A program made the translations under genes and the position numbers. 64,000 bases of DNA from Balaenoptera acutorostrata (taxonomy: Eukaryota; Chordata; Mammalia; Artiodactyla; Balaenopteridae): positions 25,937,268 to 26,001,267 of the forward strand of contig NC_080074.1 in assembly GCF_949987535.1 (NCBI RefSeq), read 5' to 3'. Position 1 is the stretch's first letter, and each line of letters opens with the position of its first letter. Under the pieces are notes generated by a model. It was not told where the DNA came from and searched no databases. It saw only the letters and a list, made by a program, of their open reading frames with translations. Of the stretch, positions 36,070 to 48,989 are shown one piece after another.

Positions 36070-36295
36070 ATCAATAATTAAGAAGGCACTTTTCTAAATG
36101 TTTTACATGTGTTACTCTTATTTGATCCTCCTAAGCACACGTAAAAAACATGCTATTATTACCTCCATTTCCCAGATAAGGAAACTGAGGCACAGAGAAA
36201 CTAAATTGTCCAAGGACACTCAGCTAATAATTGTGACACCTGGGTTTGAACCCAAGCATTCTAATTCCCAGAGTCCATATTTCAACCACTAAAAG
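36070..36295 (+). repeat. MIR-type SINE fossil
   Basis: 'cagataaggaaactgaggca', 'caaggacactcagctaataa' and 'cctgggtttgaacccaagca' match MIR. Confidence 0.9.
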
Positions 36296-36362
36296 GGGAT
36301 CCTAGCATTCAGAAAGGAATTCATGTGAGATGATGCCAACTGCACCATTTTCTCCATTGGCC

Positions 36363-36740
36363 ATTTCATTTATTTATTTATTATTTATTGAAGTATAGTT
36401 GATTACAATGTTGTGTTAGTTTCTGATGTACAGCGAAGTGACTCAGTTATACATATATATACATTCTTTTTCATATTCTTTTCCCCTATGGTTTATTAGC
36501 GGATATTGAATATAGTTCCCTGTGCTATACAATAAGACCTTGTTGTTTATCCATTCTATGTATAATAGTTTGCATCTGCTAGTCCCATACTCCCAATCCG
36601 TCCCTCCCCCGCCCCTCTCCTCCTTGGCAACCACAAGTCTGTTCTCTGTGTCTGTGAGTCTGTTTCTGTTTCATAGATAAGTTCATTTGTGTCATATTTT
36701 AGACTCCACATGGCTGTTTCTTTTAGATCATAGTTGAGGG
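36363..36740 (-). mobile_element. L1 3'-end fragment, antisense
   Basis: 'aagtatagttgattacaatg', 'aatatagttccctgtgctat' and 'aaccacaagtctgttctctg' are the reverse complement of a cetartiodactyl L1 3' region. Confidence 0.85.
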
Positions 36741-37609
36741 AAGAACACTGAAGGTCAGCATTTCTCCCAGTTTTCCTTCTCTATACTCCAGATTATAATG
36801 TATCCCATTGTTCCACCTTGCGATTACATAATTTTCTACTATCTTTCTCATTATTACATTGCCATTAGAGTAAAACTGTTTACCATAATTTATACTAAGA
36901 TGAAATAATAAGAGTCCATTTTTATCTTTGCTCTTTTCCTCTTGATCTGATTTTCTGAGATCTATTTAGGCATAAGGTCCACTTTTGCATTTATCAGTAA
37001 TGTCCTTGAATAAGCTACTATACAATTCAACAGCATTTCAATCAGTTCTCTCAGCTCTAAATTTTGCTGTGTAGAGCAATTCTGCTTGCAAGATAAATGA
37101 GAAGGAATTACACCAGAAAGACACAAGGAAACAGAAAAAAATAGAGAATGTAGGCACTTGTCAACCAAGGAGAGAGAGCAAGAGGCAAGAAAGAAGGGGT
37201 AAAGATATAAGAGAATAAAGGAAAGCAACAGCTGGAACAGGAGCCAGGTGATCTGTTCTAGTAAGAATATGCAAAATATTTTAAAGTAGAACATACTCAG
37301 TCAACCAATTCTTCCACTGGTTGACTGAAGTATGTTCATAGATACTTCACATAGATATCATGATTTATATGAGATCATTGCAAATATTTATTACAAAATT
37401 TTTCCATCCAACTCTTTTGCTATCAGCTATGTTTGAGGAGTCAGAAAAGCTAAAAAAGATAAAGCAACAGAGAAACCTCAGGTGATAGTAATTAGGAAAT
37501 TAGGAAACCAATTGGTTTTACCATATATTGAAATAGAATTTTAAATTTACCTTTTACAAGGTACATAGTCATCAAAATATTTAATACCAGTAAGCATTGC
37601 CTAAGACTC
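36741..37609. other. Intergenic, unclassified
   Basis: No gene. Contains the hairpin at 37289-37337. Confidence 0.4.
37289..37337. repeat. Hairpin with 19-20-bp arms
   Basis: Arms 'gaacatactcagtcaacca' (37289-37307) and 'tggttgactgaagtatgttc' (37318-37337) are reverse complements except for one extra A; the loop is 10 bp. Confidence 0.9.
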
Positions 37610-37860
37610 ATCTTAATAATGATTATCACTTTTGCCCTTATTAAGTGCCAGATGCTGTGCTAAATTTTATACAACTTTTCTCCTCAGACCTCACTTAACA
37701 ATCTTGTGAAGTTGGTACTGTTATTAGACAGAAACTGAGGGCCCGAGGGTTACTTGTCCAAGGTCACCAACAAGTAAGCAGCAAAGCTGAGATCTGAACC
37801 CTGATTTACCTAGCTTTAGAGCCCATACTTTTAACCCCTATGATCTACTGAAGCCTCCAA
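37610..37860 (+). repeat. MIR-type SINE fossil
   Basis: 'ccttattaagtgccagatgc', 'gtccaaggtcaccaacaagt' and 'gagatctgaaccctgattta' match MIR. Confidence 0.85.
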
Positions 37861-37861
37861 A

Positions 37862-38048
37862 CCAATGATTCTCAAATAATGTCCATAAAAATCAACAGAC
37901 ATGCTTGTTAAAGTGCAGAGTCCCAGGCCCCTATCTCACAACATCTGTTTCAGAAAGTCTGGGTGGGGACCCGGGAGGGACAATTTAATAAGCACCAGTG
38001 GTGACTCAGATACAGGTGGTCTATAGAAAAGACTTGAGAAACACTGCT
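37862..38048 (+). mobile_element. MER5-type hAT fossil
   Basis: Ends 'caatgattctcaaataatg' and 'cttgagaaacactgct' are degraded inverted termini; interior 'aaagtctgggtggggacccg' fits the MER5 family. Confidence 0.75.
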
Positions 38049-39557
38049 CTAGACACTTTTACAGAACAGTCTCAACAAAGTCAGAATTATCATTAGTTCT
38101 GCTTCTACAAATGTATCTCCCTCTGGTCATAAATCTACTTGGCCTTCATCACACATATTATTTTATGAATAACCGAATCATTAGTCCTGTTATGGTTACC
38201 CAAGAACTAAAATGGTGGAAAAAGGGAATTGAAAGGAGATTCCTCCAACTATTATATACCCTACTTCTTAACCTGGCCTGAAACGGAATTACGAAATGCC
38301 TAAATTTGTCTTTGATATCTTAGCTCCTTGGTCCATTTTGGGCAATCCCCTCCCAAGTGCCTATTGGCTTCATACTGCTCAGAGTCTACACGAAGATGCT
38401 ACACAAAACTCTGAACTCCCAACATTCCCTCCAGCCTTAAACAGTATACTTACTTGTCAAGATGCTACTCTTGACCAAGAGATTGGTAGATTGATAAGAT
38501 AAAATAAGTCATTCTAATGAGATACTTTCCTATTTTCCCACTTTCCTTTTTCCCAAACACAATGTTTTATTAACTCAAATAAACCATGCGTGTCTGCAGA
38601 AAACTTTTAATGGGTGATTCTTATCATGGGAATTTCAGGCACTGATGGCAGGCCAGTGGAGGAGATATTTTTGGTCAGCTGTGCCTTTCAATGCCTCATA
38701 AATCAGGACGCTTAGGCAGCTTCCTAATTACCCTTTAGGCAATGCCAGTCCTACTCACACACTCAATTGTACCCCACTCAGAAGCTTAAGAAGTAAGGAG
38801 AAATGTAAAAAGCAGCGACATTGGGAAAGGAAAGCACTGGGGACCATCTAACTTACCCTCTCTCAGAAATAAGGATTCAAGCCACAAATAAAATACTAAT
38901 CCACACAGACTTCACATTTTGCTTTCCCATTCCTGTAAATGAGAAGTAAAATCTAGGATAACATTTTCCTTGATACGTACGGGGAGAAAAACCAAGGAAA
39001 TGTACACAACTTGCATCACAGCGAATAGAATTCCTTAACCTCAGTAATACTCATTATACACAAATACATGCTCCAACCTCTTACACAGGGACACTTGCCC
39101 AGCAGTGACCTTCAGCAGCCTTGAGAGCTTTTTATAACAATTGAGAATACACAACTGGATATTTTTATCAGCGTGTTCTCTGCCTTTGATAAATGTTGCA
39201 CTAAGCAGTTTGAAGCAAAAACACAGTGAATACATTGTTTTTAATGCAGTATTTACAAGTATACTTAATTTGCATCCTCCAGAATTTTACAAGTCTCACC
39301 AAATGTCTCAGGAAAGAAGGCTAACTTTAAGAAAGATTCCTCTAAGTTTTCACTTGCCCCCAAATGTTATCCTACTTGGATTAGGTAAAAGCTATTTGAG
39401 AAGTGATGTTTTAAAGTCTCATATAGGCCACGGTTGCTTTTTCAGGACTCTGATTCAATATCTTTATGAAATGTGTTTTCATTTTTTAAGTAGAAAATAA
39501 AAATAACACCTGTATAAAAACAGAACAATAAGTACTCTGCAACCTGAAGAGTTCTTT
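38049..39557. other. Intergenic, no feature seen
   Basis: No exon or recognisable young repeat in 1.5 kb. Two short open frames (38296-38502, 39141-39500) have no familiar motif. Confidence 0.4.
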
Positions 39558-39574
39558 AAAATCTATTTTTACGG

Positions 39575-39903
39575 GCTTCCCTGGTGGCGCAGTGGTTGAG
39601 AATCTGCCTGCCAATGCAGAGAACGCGGGTTCGAGCCCTGGTCTGGGAAGATCCCACATGCCGCGGAGCAACTGGGCCCGTGAGCCACAATTACTGAGCC
39701 TGCGCGTCTGGAGCCTGTGCGCGGCAACGAGAGGCCGCGATAGTGAGAGGCCCACGCACCGCGATGAAGAGTGGCCCCCGCTTGCCACAACTAGAGAAAG
39801 CCCTCGCACAGAAACGAAGACCCAACACAGCCATACATACATACATACATACATACATACATAAAAAGAATGTAAGCAGACAAGAATATCATTAAAAAAA
39901 AAA
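39575..39903 (+). mobile_element. Young CHR-type SINE with (CATA)n tail and 3' extension
   Basis: A perfect A and B box, 'cgcgtctggagcctgtgcg' body, and a 17-bp direct repeat 'aaaatctatttttacgg' (39558-39574 and 39904-39920). The tail has expanded to (CATA)n (about 39833-39862). It is followed by about 27 bp of non-SINE sequence ('gaatgtaagcagacaagaat' and on) and an A13 run. Confidence 0.95.
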
Positions 39904-40009
39904 AAAATCTATTTTTACGGCAGTAAATAGACGCTAGCCTAGCTTACTCTCCCATTGAGTAGGTCGTCCATTATGTAAATTCTTACCAAAACAACATGAT
40001 TTATGGAAG

Positions 40010-40210
40010 GTAGGGGTAGAACCAGCATTTTCAGAGTGCCAAACACCATCACGATCCTCATCTCAATTAGTCCTCAGAACAACATTTTGAAGACAGATAT
40101 TTCTTATGACCCTCCTATGCAGTGGGCATTGTTCTGGGTCTTGGGGATAAGTGGTGAACAAAATAAAATTCCTACTCTCATAGAGCTTACATTTTAGTAG
40201 GGGAGGCCAT
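40010..40210 (+). repeat. MIR/L2-like fossil mosaic
   Basis: 'cctcatctcaattagtcctc' (MIR-like) and 'atagagcttacattttagta' (L2-like) in succession. Confidence 0.55.
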
Positions 40211-41289
40211 TCAGAAGATAGATATAATAATCCTTGCTCTATATCCACACTGTAGGAATTATTTATGGAGCACTCAATGCCCTAAATGATTTAAAAGAAA
40301 TATTCTTTTTTCATCCCTAAAGGGAAAATTCAATGCAATGGACCCTATCCTCTTGATTGCACTGAACACTGTTTTCCCCCAGATGAACTGAAAGCAGTAA
40401 ATGACTAAATTCTTCAGAGTGGAAAGCTGTTAAAATTGGCTAATGAACACAAAGCAGGCGTTTCTGAGTTACACTAAATGCCTGGGGGGAAGCAGCAGAA
40501 TTCTTCCTCCCACCACCCATTATGGAGCTGACAAGGTCCTGCTCTGTGCGGTGCTCATTAATTTTCCTGTTGGCTTTAAAGATTTACAACAGCTCTGTCT
40601 GACACTCATGCATGAGAATCACAGGGATCCCATGTGCCCAAGCTGTGGTGCACTGGCCAGCTTTGCTCCTCACAAACCTGCTGGGGGCTCATCTACTCCA
40701 GTCACAAGAGCTCGGGAAGATTCACTTGCCTCTGTGAGAAATAACAGTGATCATAAAAAAAAAAAGAAATTCTAAGCATTCTTTCAAGCCATTGGGAAGT
40801 TCCAGCACATTCCAGCTGCAAAAGAATTCAAGTTCCTCCTCTTATGTCAAAGCTTCAGCACCATCCTTGTATGCTTTGTACATTTAATAGACCGAGGTCT
40901 AGTAATTAACTCTACAAATTCTCTCCCTGCCTTTTTTTTAATCATGAACCACAAGCTGATTCTATAGGGAGGTCAGTCTGGGATTTGGTGAATTATCCTC
41001 AGGTTTTGAGCAATGACTTTTCAGAGGTTCGAAGATTTTCAACTTCAGGGATTACTATTCCAGAGCAGAGACATCGTTTGTGATCTGGAAATTTTTGCAG
41101 AACAGTTTATTCCTTAAGCTTCAGAAATCTACATCTATGACTACTTATGGCTGTTCTAAGAAGTCTTCACTCCTTTCAGGGTCCTGAAAATCAAATGCTC
41201 CTGTGTCCTTTTCTAGGTCCAACTGCATCCTCCAAATCACCCTTGTTTGAATTTCTCCTGCAAATTTCATTCTCACTTGTGATTCTTTC
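40211..41289. other. Intergenic, no feature seen
   Basis: No convincing exon. An open frame at 40443-40775 has a CPSCG-like cysteine pair but no splice context or recognisable domain. Confidence 0.4.
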
Positions 41290-41425
41290 GCGGGGCAGTG
41301 ACGGGGGTGGGGGGTGGGGTGCGCACCGCGGGGCTTGTGGGATGTTAGTTCCCCAACTAGGAATTGAACCCGGGCCCTCTGCAGCGAAAGCTTGGAGTCC
41401 TAACCACTTGACCACTGGGGAATTC
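41290..41425 (-). mobile_element. CHR-2-like SINE, minus strand
   Basis: Reading on the minus strand: a head 'cagtggtcaagtggttagga', B box 'gggttcaattcc' and a 'cgcggtgcgc' 3' part. The flanking 'gattcttt' and 'gaattcttt' are approximate direct repeats. Confidence 0.85.
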
Positions 41426-41681
41426 TTTTTAGGAGACTCACTTCCTGCTTACCTCCTCTTTGCTATTTCTTCCTCTATAAAGAAAGGGAGGAAAAATAAT
41501 AGAAAAATATGAGAAGTTGCTCCAATTTTTCTTAAGGCAAAGAAAATAAAATTATCCCATCATTAAGAAGTGTCCCCAAGGAGCTTCAACTGATACAAAC
41601 TTAGGCTAGTGCTACTAGGAATCAAAAACACTGACCTTGATAACAGAGCAGGGATAATTATTACACTCTGCATAGAGAAAC

Positions 41682-41802
41682 TTTTTTTTTTTTTGGCCAC
41701 ACTGCGTGGCTTGCAGGATCTTAGTTCCCCAGCCAGGGATGGAACCCAGGCCAGGGTAGTGAAAGCGCTGAGTCCTAACCACTGGACCTTCAGGGAATTC
41801 CC
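41682..41802 (-). mobile_element. CHR-2-like SINE, minus strand
   Basis: A T-tract at 41682 (tail on the minus strand), 'ggccacactgcgtggcttgc', then the head 'actggaccttcagggaattc'. A short direct repeat 'agaaac' flanks it (41676-41681, 41803-41808). Confidence 0.9.
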
Positions 41803-41808
41803 AGAAAC

Positions 41809-42189
41809 CATTTCTTTACAGAGCCACAGATTCAGTATATATTTCCTCCAACATAGAGTACACATGCCCTTATTCTAATAATTGAGAGGTGGAAGGGGGA
41901 GAAAATAATGCAATTCAAACACTAGCAAATAGAAATCTGATTGAGAAGATAATACAAAACAAGCAACAGTATGTCACACCGGGATAAGTGCTATTAATGA
42001 ACCACAAAAATGTACGCTGAGGAAGCCCTGAATGAGATTCTTGGAGACATTAAAGAGAAGGTGATTTGGCTTGTGTCTAACAGCAGCTTCTCCGTTTTTG
42101 AATTTCACTAGGCAAAGGGGATAGACTCTACATTGTAGTTTATAATGACTGGGATGGCTCTAACGTCCTGACTCCCCTGAAATCCAGAC
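41809..42189. other. Intergenic, no feature seen
   Basis: No gene or clear element. Confidence 0.4.
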
Positions 42190-42415
42190 ACTGTTGTCAT
42201 TGAGATCTGCTTTATATGCATTATCTTCACAACAACTTGATGCTAACCTCTGAGGCAGGTGCTATTATTATTCCCATGTTACACCTGAGGAAGAGGAAGC
42301 CCAAGTGAGCAACTAGGCCCTTGTATCACAGGCAGTAAGTGATAGAGCAAGAGTACAAGCCCGGTTCTGAGCCCCAGAGTCTGTGTTCTTAGTCATTATG
42401 CTGTAGTCCTTCTTC
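42190..42415 (+). repeat. MIR-type SINE fossil
   Basis: 'cattatcttcacaacaactt', 'ctgaggaagaggaagcccaa' and 'caggcagtaagtgatagagc' match MIR. Confidence 0.75.
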
Positions 42416-42879
42416 TTTAACGTGTGCTTTCTCAGTCCGCAGAGGCAGCCAACTACTCTGACTCTCCCTGAATCTCTCTCTTCCTTCTGGCCCTCTGCAC
42501 CATTTGCTGGAAGGACTCAGGAACTGAGTCCTGAGACAATGAACTGGGAACTCTTCCTGCAGCTAGGCACCATCATCAGTAGGAGCTTCAGCATCTCCAT
42601 CCTCTTCTCCCTATTAAGCCTGGGAAATGATGACTTCCCTACAATCTTTTTTTTTTTTTTAAATCACTGAGGGTAGGGAATGGTACCATCATGGCCCCAT
42701 TACCTAACAGTATACCCTACGGAACCGCTATGGGTGGTACTCTGATTGCCTAAAAGTGAAACCAAACATCTTGGATGGCAATGATAGTGATACTACTTCT
42801 AGACCACCACCTTAGAAGGATGGAAAATAACACATCATAATAATATAATTACTCACTTTCATACTTAGTCTATTTTCTT

Positions 42880-43015
42880 CCATTAGGTTGTACAAGCTCT
42901 TTGAGGGCAGAGATCATATCTGTTTTGTTCATATTTTATCCCCTATGCATACCAAAGTGCCTGGCAGATAGCAGGTACTCAGAAAATATTTGTCAAGTGA
43001 ATAAATAGGTGATAT
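42880..43015 (+). repeat. L2 3'-end fossil
   Basis: 'caagctctttgagggcagag', 'tatgcataccaaagtgcctg' and 'gtgaataaat' are the L2 3' end. Confidence 0.75.
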
Positions 43016-43059
43016 CCCCCCAAGCATATTCAACTATTCCCTTTTCTTTATTTATTCGA

Positions 43060-44700
43060 TCATTCAACATTTATTGAACAGCAGCTACAAAAAGAAACAG
43101 CTTATTGGAGTGATTAAGTACACAGAATCTAAACTCTGATTTCCTGGATTCAAATACTGGTTCTGTCACTTACCAGCTGTGTGGCCCTGGGTGAGCCAGC
43201 TAACCCTTCTGTATTTTATATTCCCAATCTGTAAAATGGGGGAAGTAATAGTACCAACCTCACAAGGCTGTTACAAGGATGAAGTGAATTCACATAGATA
43301 AAGTATTTAGAACAGCACCTGGCATATAATAAATAGTAGGTGTTTACAATGATGATGAAGATGAGGATATTCTAAGCTTCAGGGCACTGGAGGTACAATA
43401 GTGAAGAAATCAGACAGGTCCCTGTGTGCATGTAACTTACATTCTAGTGGGAGAGACAAACAATAAACTTACAAAGAATCAGTGAAACAATTTCAAATAG
43501 TTTTAAACACTGTGAAGGAAATGACACTTTCCTGGTGTTGAGAAATGAACACTGAGGTGGAATTTTAAGAATTTTACTAAGGAGGGATCAACCTCTGTGG
43601 AAGGGAGGAAAAGGAACCAGAAGCAGGCAGAAGAAGAAGCTGCACTGCAAAGCAGGCCCGACGATAGCCCCAGCCCATGCTACAAGGAGAGCTGGAGTGG
43701 AATGACCCTTTGGGGTTGTCCCGAGTGGGGCTGAGGTGACCAGACCTTTAGACACCTCTCTGGATGTAGGCTACCCTAGGAAGGGTTATGACCTTGCTCT
43801 CTGCAGCTGAAGCAGTCCCTAAAGGGGCTGACAGCTGAAGACTGCCTGCTGCCATCGAAGGGAGATAGGGCAGCACAACACAGTATGCATTCCACCCAGC
43901 AGATATGATGGTGGGGGTGGGTCACTACCTAAAAAATGTGGTCATGGAAGGCCTCTCTGAGGAGGTAATACTTAAGCTGGTAACTATACAGTGAGGAGGT
44001 GGCAGCCACATAAATAGAGCAGAGAAGGCATTCTTATTAAAGGAAATAGCCAGTACAGTGTCCCCCAGGGCAGAGCAAGTAGGGAGTGTTCAAAGTTCAA
44101 ACAGCCAGTCAGGCCAGAGAGTTGTATAAAATGAGGTCTGAAGAGGCAGGCAGGGGCGAGAGCATGAGAGCCTTGCAACAGTTTGGATTTTATTCTAGAT
44201 AATGATGAGTAGCAATTGGAGGGAAGAGGCAGGATCTGATTTATTCTTTTAAAAGATCCCTCTGGCTGATATGTGGGGAATAGATTAAAGAAAGGATACA
44301 AGTGAAGGCAGAAAGGCCAATTAAAAGGTTGTGGAAATTTTCTGAACAGGCAATGGTATGTTGATGAAGATGAGAAAAGTGGCTGTATTTATATGCAGTA
44401 TTCTGCAGGAAACCCCACAGGGCTTGCTAATGGATTAAATGTGGAAAGTGAAGAAAAGGAGACTCAGGAATGACTCCTAGATTTTTGGCTTGAACAACTG
44501 GAAGGATGATGGTATGTACTGAGATGGCAAAAGGCAGATTTAGTGTTGAAAATAAAGAGTCCATCTTGGATTTTTTTGGTTTGAGATACCCACTAGACAT
44601 CAGTGGGGATGTCAAGTAGTCAGCTGGATATACAAGTCTGGAGCACAAAAAAAGAGACCTCAAAGCCTGAAGATTTATATTTGGGAGTCATAGGTAAATA
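43060..44700 (+). repeat. L2-like mosaic with a nested MIR
   Basis: 'ttcaacatttattgaacagc' is interrupted by a MIR at about 43090-43370 ('cacttaccagctgtgtggcc', 'aatctgtaaaatgggggaag'). It then resumes with 'aacttacattctagtgggag', 'ggcctctctgaggaggtaat', 'tgactcctagatttttggct' and 'atgtcaagtagtcagctgga'. Around 43650-43880 lies GC-richer sequence that I cannot place. Confidence 0.6.
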
Positions 44701-44947
44701 GATGTTGCCACGTAACCATTCCCAACACTCAGTGGCAAAAAACAACAATTTATTTTTGCTCACACCTGTAGATTGTCTGGAGTTTAATCTAGGCATCTCT
44801 GCTTCTATCTGCAGGTCTATGGGTCAGACAGGTAGCTCTACTCTATACGTCTCTCATCCTCCATCAGGCCAGCCAGGCAAAGGCAAAGGCAATGGCAGAG
44901 GCTCAAGAGGACAAGAGGAAACATGCGAGGCCTTGAGAAAGTCCTAG

Positions 44948-45298
44948 ATAATGAAAACAGGATGTGAAAAAGATATCTGCACTCCCGTGTTTACTATAGC
45001 AGTATTCACAGTAGCCAAGATGCAGAAACAACCTAAGTGTCTGTCAGTGAATGAATGGATAAAGAAAGAAGATGTGGTATGTATGCATACACATACATAC
45101 ATAATATTTTATTATATATTGTGGAATATTATTCAGCCATGAGAAAGAAGGAAATCCTGCCATTTGCACAACATAGATGGACCTTGAGAGCTTTAGGCTT
45201 AGTGAGATAGGCCAGATGAAGACAAATATTTTATATCACTTACCTGTGTAATCAAAAAAAAGCCAAACTCGTAAAAATAGAGAGTAGAATGGTGGTTA
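44948..45298 (+). mobile_element. L1 3'-end fragment
   Basis: 'agtattcacagtagccaaga', 'gtggaatattattcagccat' and 'acatagatggaccttgagag' are the end of L1 ORF2 and the start of its 3' UTR. No ends or direct repeats were identified. Confidence 0.85.
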
Positions 45299-46069
45299 GG
45301 CCAGGTTCACACTTCCAGGCTGCTGTTCCGACTTATTCCCCCAGTTCCTGCTGCTCTCCTTCCCCCATCCCAGCCCTGTCTGTTCTCCCAGACTGCTCAC
45401 CGCACACTGAAAATTCACGGAGTTCAGAACATGGCGATAGCCCTCACCGTGCTAGCATAGGCTCTATTCTTTCTTCTCCAGTCCTCCTCATCTCAGGCTT
45501 GACATCTTTCCACCTTGTACAAATGCTTTATCTACTTAAAGTCCCACTTGGCCCCTCTAGGGACTCTTAGCAGGGGGTTGAGGTGGGGAGAGGGTGTGAG
45601 CAAGTAATGATCCTGAAAAGCAGCCATTCTGTCTACTACATGGCTTAATCTGCACCATTTTCCAAGAATCCTAAAAGGCACCAACAAATATCTCACATAA
45701 TGAAATATTATTGTTGGTATTATATAGTAGTTTGGCTTGGAGAATTTATCCTACATTCTCATGCCAGGGCTTCCATCAGAACAGGTGTTGTTTCCTGGAA
45801 CACAAGGATTACTTGAAATGAGCTATAGTCTAAAATGAGAAGTCATTATTGAATAGATGCTAGGATTTTCCTTGTTGATTTTAAGGGACCATGATGTTTA
45901 TCTATAACTCATACATCTTCAGTTGCTATGCATGGTATTTTCCTGTTGTCTGTTAGCTAAATATTCTTTCGCTGACTGGTCCTAGTGAGGTATGGAGAAA
46001 ATCATAAAACGAAATTAGGAAATAATGACATCAGCTTTCAAATCACAAAAGACAATATGGAAACAAATA
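45299..46069. other. Intergenic, no gene supported
   Basis: A pyrimidine-rich, GC-richer stretch (45300-45570) is open in one + frame but has no start context or recognised motif. Confidence 0.35.
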
Positions 46070-46423
46070 GTTATTCCCTGGTACATGTGGGGCACTGGTT
46101 CCAGGACCCCCCACAGACATCGAAATCCACAGATGCTCAAGCCCCTTACATAAAATGGCGTGGTAGTTGCATAAAACCTACAGACATCCTCCCATCCTCC
46201 TGTATACTTTAAATCATCTCTAGATTACTTATATACCTAATACAATGTAAATGCTATGTAAGTAGTTGTAAATACAATGTAAATGCTATGTAGACAGTTG
46301 CCAGTTTACGGCAAATTCAAGTTTTGCTTTTTGAAACTTTCTGGAATTTATTTTTCAAATATTTTTGATCCTTCCTTGGTTGAATCTGTGGTTGCAGAAA
46401 CCGCAGATAGGGAGGGCTGGCTG
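46070..46423 (+). mobile_element. MER2-like Tc/mariner (Tigger-type) element
   Basis: 'ggcactggttccaggacccc', 'gacatcgaaatccacagatg' and 'gcagatagggagggctggct' are MER2 wording. A 32-bp segment (46239-46270) is tandemly repeated at 46271-46292. TA lies just beyond the right end. Confidence 0.85.
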
Positions 46424-48989
46424 TATTCTGCTTTAATTCTGGTTCACACTGTTAACGAAGGATTGAATTTGGCAAAGCTGGAAACTGCTAACTGCTTGGT
46501 CACTGCCATATAGTAAAAATTTATTTCCCTAAACTCAACAGTACTTCATCTGGCTGTGGTGCTCACTGGGAAATTTCCAATAACATGTGAAACTCTCTCA
46601 GATTTCACCACTCCTGGGTTCTAGTTATCTCTACTTGCCACAAAATCATTTTGTGGTCTCTGCCTCTTCCTTCATTCTCTGCCCTGCAAATAAGGCAAAG
46701 AGTAACTATGGTGCCCACCTGATGACAGAGCCACTCAGAGCTTCCTGTGCTCACATTAATTCAGGCATCTTCAAAAAACAGCTTTAACTTTGGTCCCTGC
46801 TCTCAGGCTATTTCATTATTTGATTTACTTGAGAGTTTGTGATACCCAGACTGAATTACTTTTGCCTGGTGGGGACCAGAGTCTCTTTAGTCTCAGGCTC
46901 CCTGCTGCTCCCTTCAGCCATGGCTCGCCCCAGTGGCAAAGCTCTTATACATGCTGATGCCCCTTGCTGCCTCAGGAGTTGGTTACACTTCTTAGAGGGA
47001 CACTGCAATACCTTTGTCAAAGGGTGGTTCATAGCAGTTTCTCCACTGAATATACATATTGCTTGCATAGATAGTATCTCATAGCTCTTCCCAAAAAGCC
47101 TTTTTTGAATTAAACTTGTGTAAGACCCTAAAAATAATTAAAGTGGGGAAGCTAAAGGAACACACCACAGACACACTCAAAGCTGTCGTTTGACTTTATC
47201 ATTTGGGTCTCTGAGGCAGGACATGGGCCCACTGACTCTCTTTTAGCTCATGTCTTTGAGTGTGTTCTTGGCCCTTCCTGCATGACTACCAGCCCTAATA
47301 CCACCCCCAGATGAAAAAGTGGTGCATGTGCAAAACAAGCCTTGAGTATTTCTTAGTTCCCCCAACACAGACCTACAACACCCTAGGTTATACTGGTAAA
47401 GGAATGGATTCTATGACTAGAGCCTGTGTCAGAGTCAATTCAACTTCAAATATTTACTGAGAACCTTGTTTATGCCCAGTACCAAAAAGTTCTTGGCACC
47501 CAGCTATCATCACTAGTCCCGACAGGTTTCTCTGAAAGCGTCATTACATCACATGCTTTTCACAGCCCTCACTGCCCTCCAGTAGCTATGGTGCAATACT
47601 GGGTAACTGTGGACTGTTGAATGGAGCAAAAGCCTGGGCCACAGATGGACCAAAGACAGACACAGTACAGCTGACTCCTCCATCCCTCCCATACCCTCCA
47701 AAAGGCTCCGAGTAAAGAGTACCTCTATGTTACCGTCATTATTTTGTACTTCCCTCCTTTGCTTCATTACCTCATATCTGTTACTTAGACTGTAAACATA
47801 GACCAAATGCCAAGACAGAGATCAAGTCACTAGGAAACCCAGTTCCGAGTGCCAGACCCACCTTTGTGCTATGTTTATTTAGAGATGGCAGGAAAAAGGT
47901 GCCACATGGCTCAGTGCTCATTTGCTTCCTGCTCTGTTAGGTATTAAATCCCAGAAACCTGCGCAAGGCTCAGTCTCCCTTACTATGGCCAACTGACTAG
48001 AACACTAACCCCTGGCTTTATGCTCAAAGAGTGTTTTCTCTTCTCCTCTCCTCTTCTCTTTGCTTTTTACTTCTCTTCTCTGCCCAAGGGCCTGTGAACC
48101 AAACACCATAACATAACAAGCAAGAAGTATATGTTGCAGAGACTTCTCTTCTTTATGGTTCCACTCATAGAAAAAAATAAATAAAAAAGAACTGTTGATT
48201 ATCTTAACCTGCACATAACTTGTAGGACAAAAAGATTCCTGTGAAATAATCCTCCCTTAATAAATTCCCTTCGCCATTGTAAAGTAAGACATGACCTTCA
48301 AGCATTAATAACCAGACAATACAACATTTGTGTGTTATTTAGCTTATTGCTTTTGTTAATGTACACTCCTATGGTTACACTACTTTCCACTCAAACTTGA
48401 AAAAATATTTTTACCAATGCATCCATACTTTTGCTCCATTTTTTAATTATTATTTTTTTACCTCCTAGCCAGGATCTTTTAATGTTTTGAGATTATCTCA
48501 TAACAATGGCTAATTTATTAAGTCCTGGAAAATTATAACAACAGTAAGTTTTTGTGCAAACTTTTGGCATGCTGGAGATTTTTGGTTAAAAAAAAAAAAA
48601 AAGATTGTGACAGATCCAGCAGAGACCACTGTCATTTTTGTACCATCTAATCCCCACTATGAAGTGATTTTTATCAAAATGGGAAGTGATCATCTGGCAG
48701 CATAAACAACCCTGGAAAAGCTAATTCAATAAATCAGAGGGGTTATTCCATGTCATCTACATGCTCAAACAAGAGGGAGAGCACATGGGCTTTAATAAAT
48801 CCTCAGTTTCTAGCCAAAGGCCTTTCAGAGCTCTTGGCTGCCTGATCATTTATCTGGAATTATGAAAGAAAGGAAGTTTTTGGAGATGAAGGAGGAACTC
48901 TGATTTACCATAAAAAGAAGATTTGGACTGTACAACTTGCTCAGTATTCTACATGAGTATCTAATAATCATGTAATTATCTAATAATTA
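46424..48989. other. Intergenic, no feature seen
   Basis: About 2.5 kb with no exon or clear mobile element. Open frames here are short and featureless. Confidence 0.4.

Noticed and set aside
40443..40775. 110-codon open frame with a CPSCG motif
   Set aside because: No splice sites, promoter or recognisable domain; probably chance, with one cysteine pair only.
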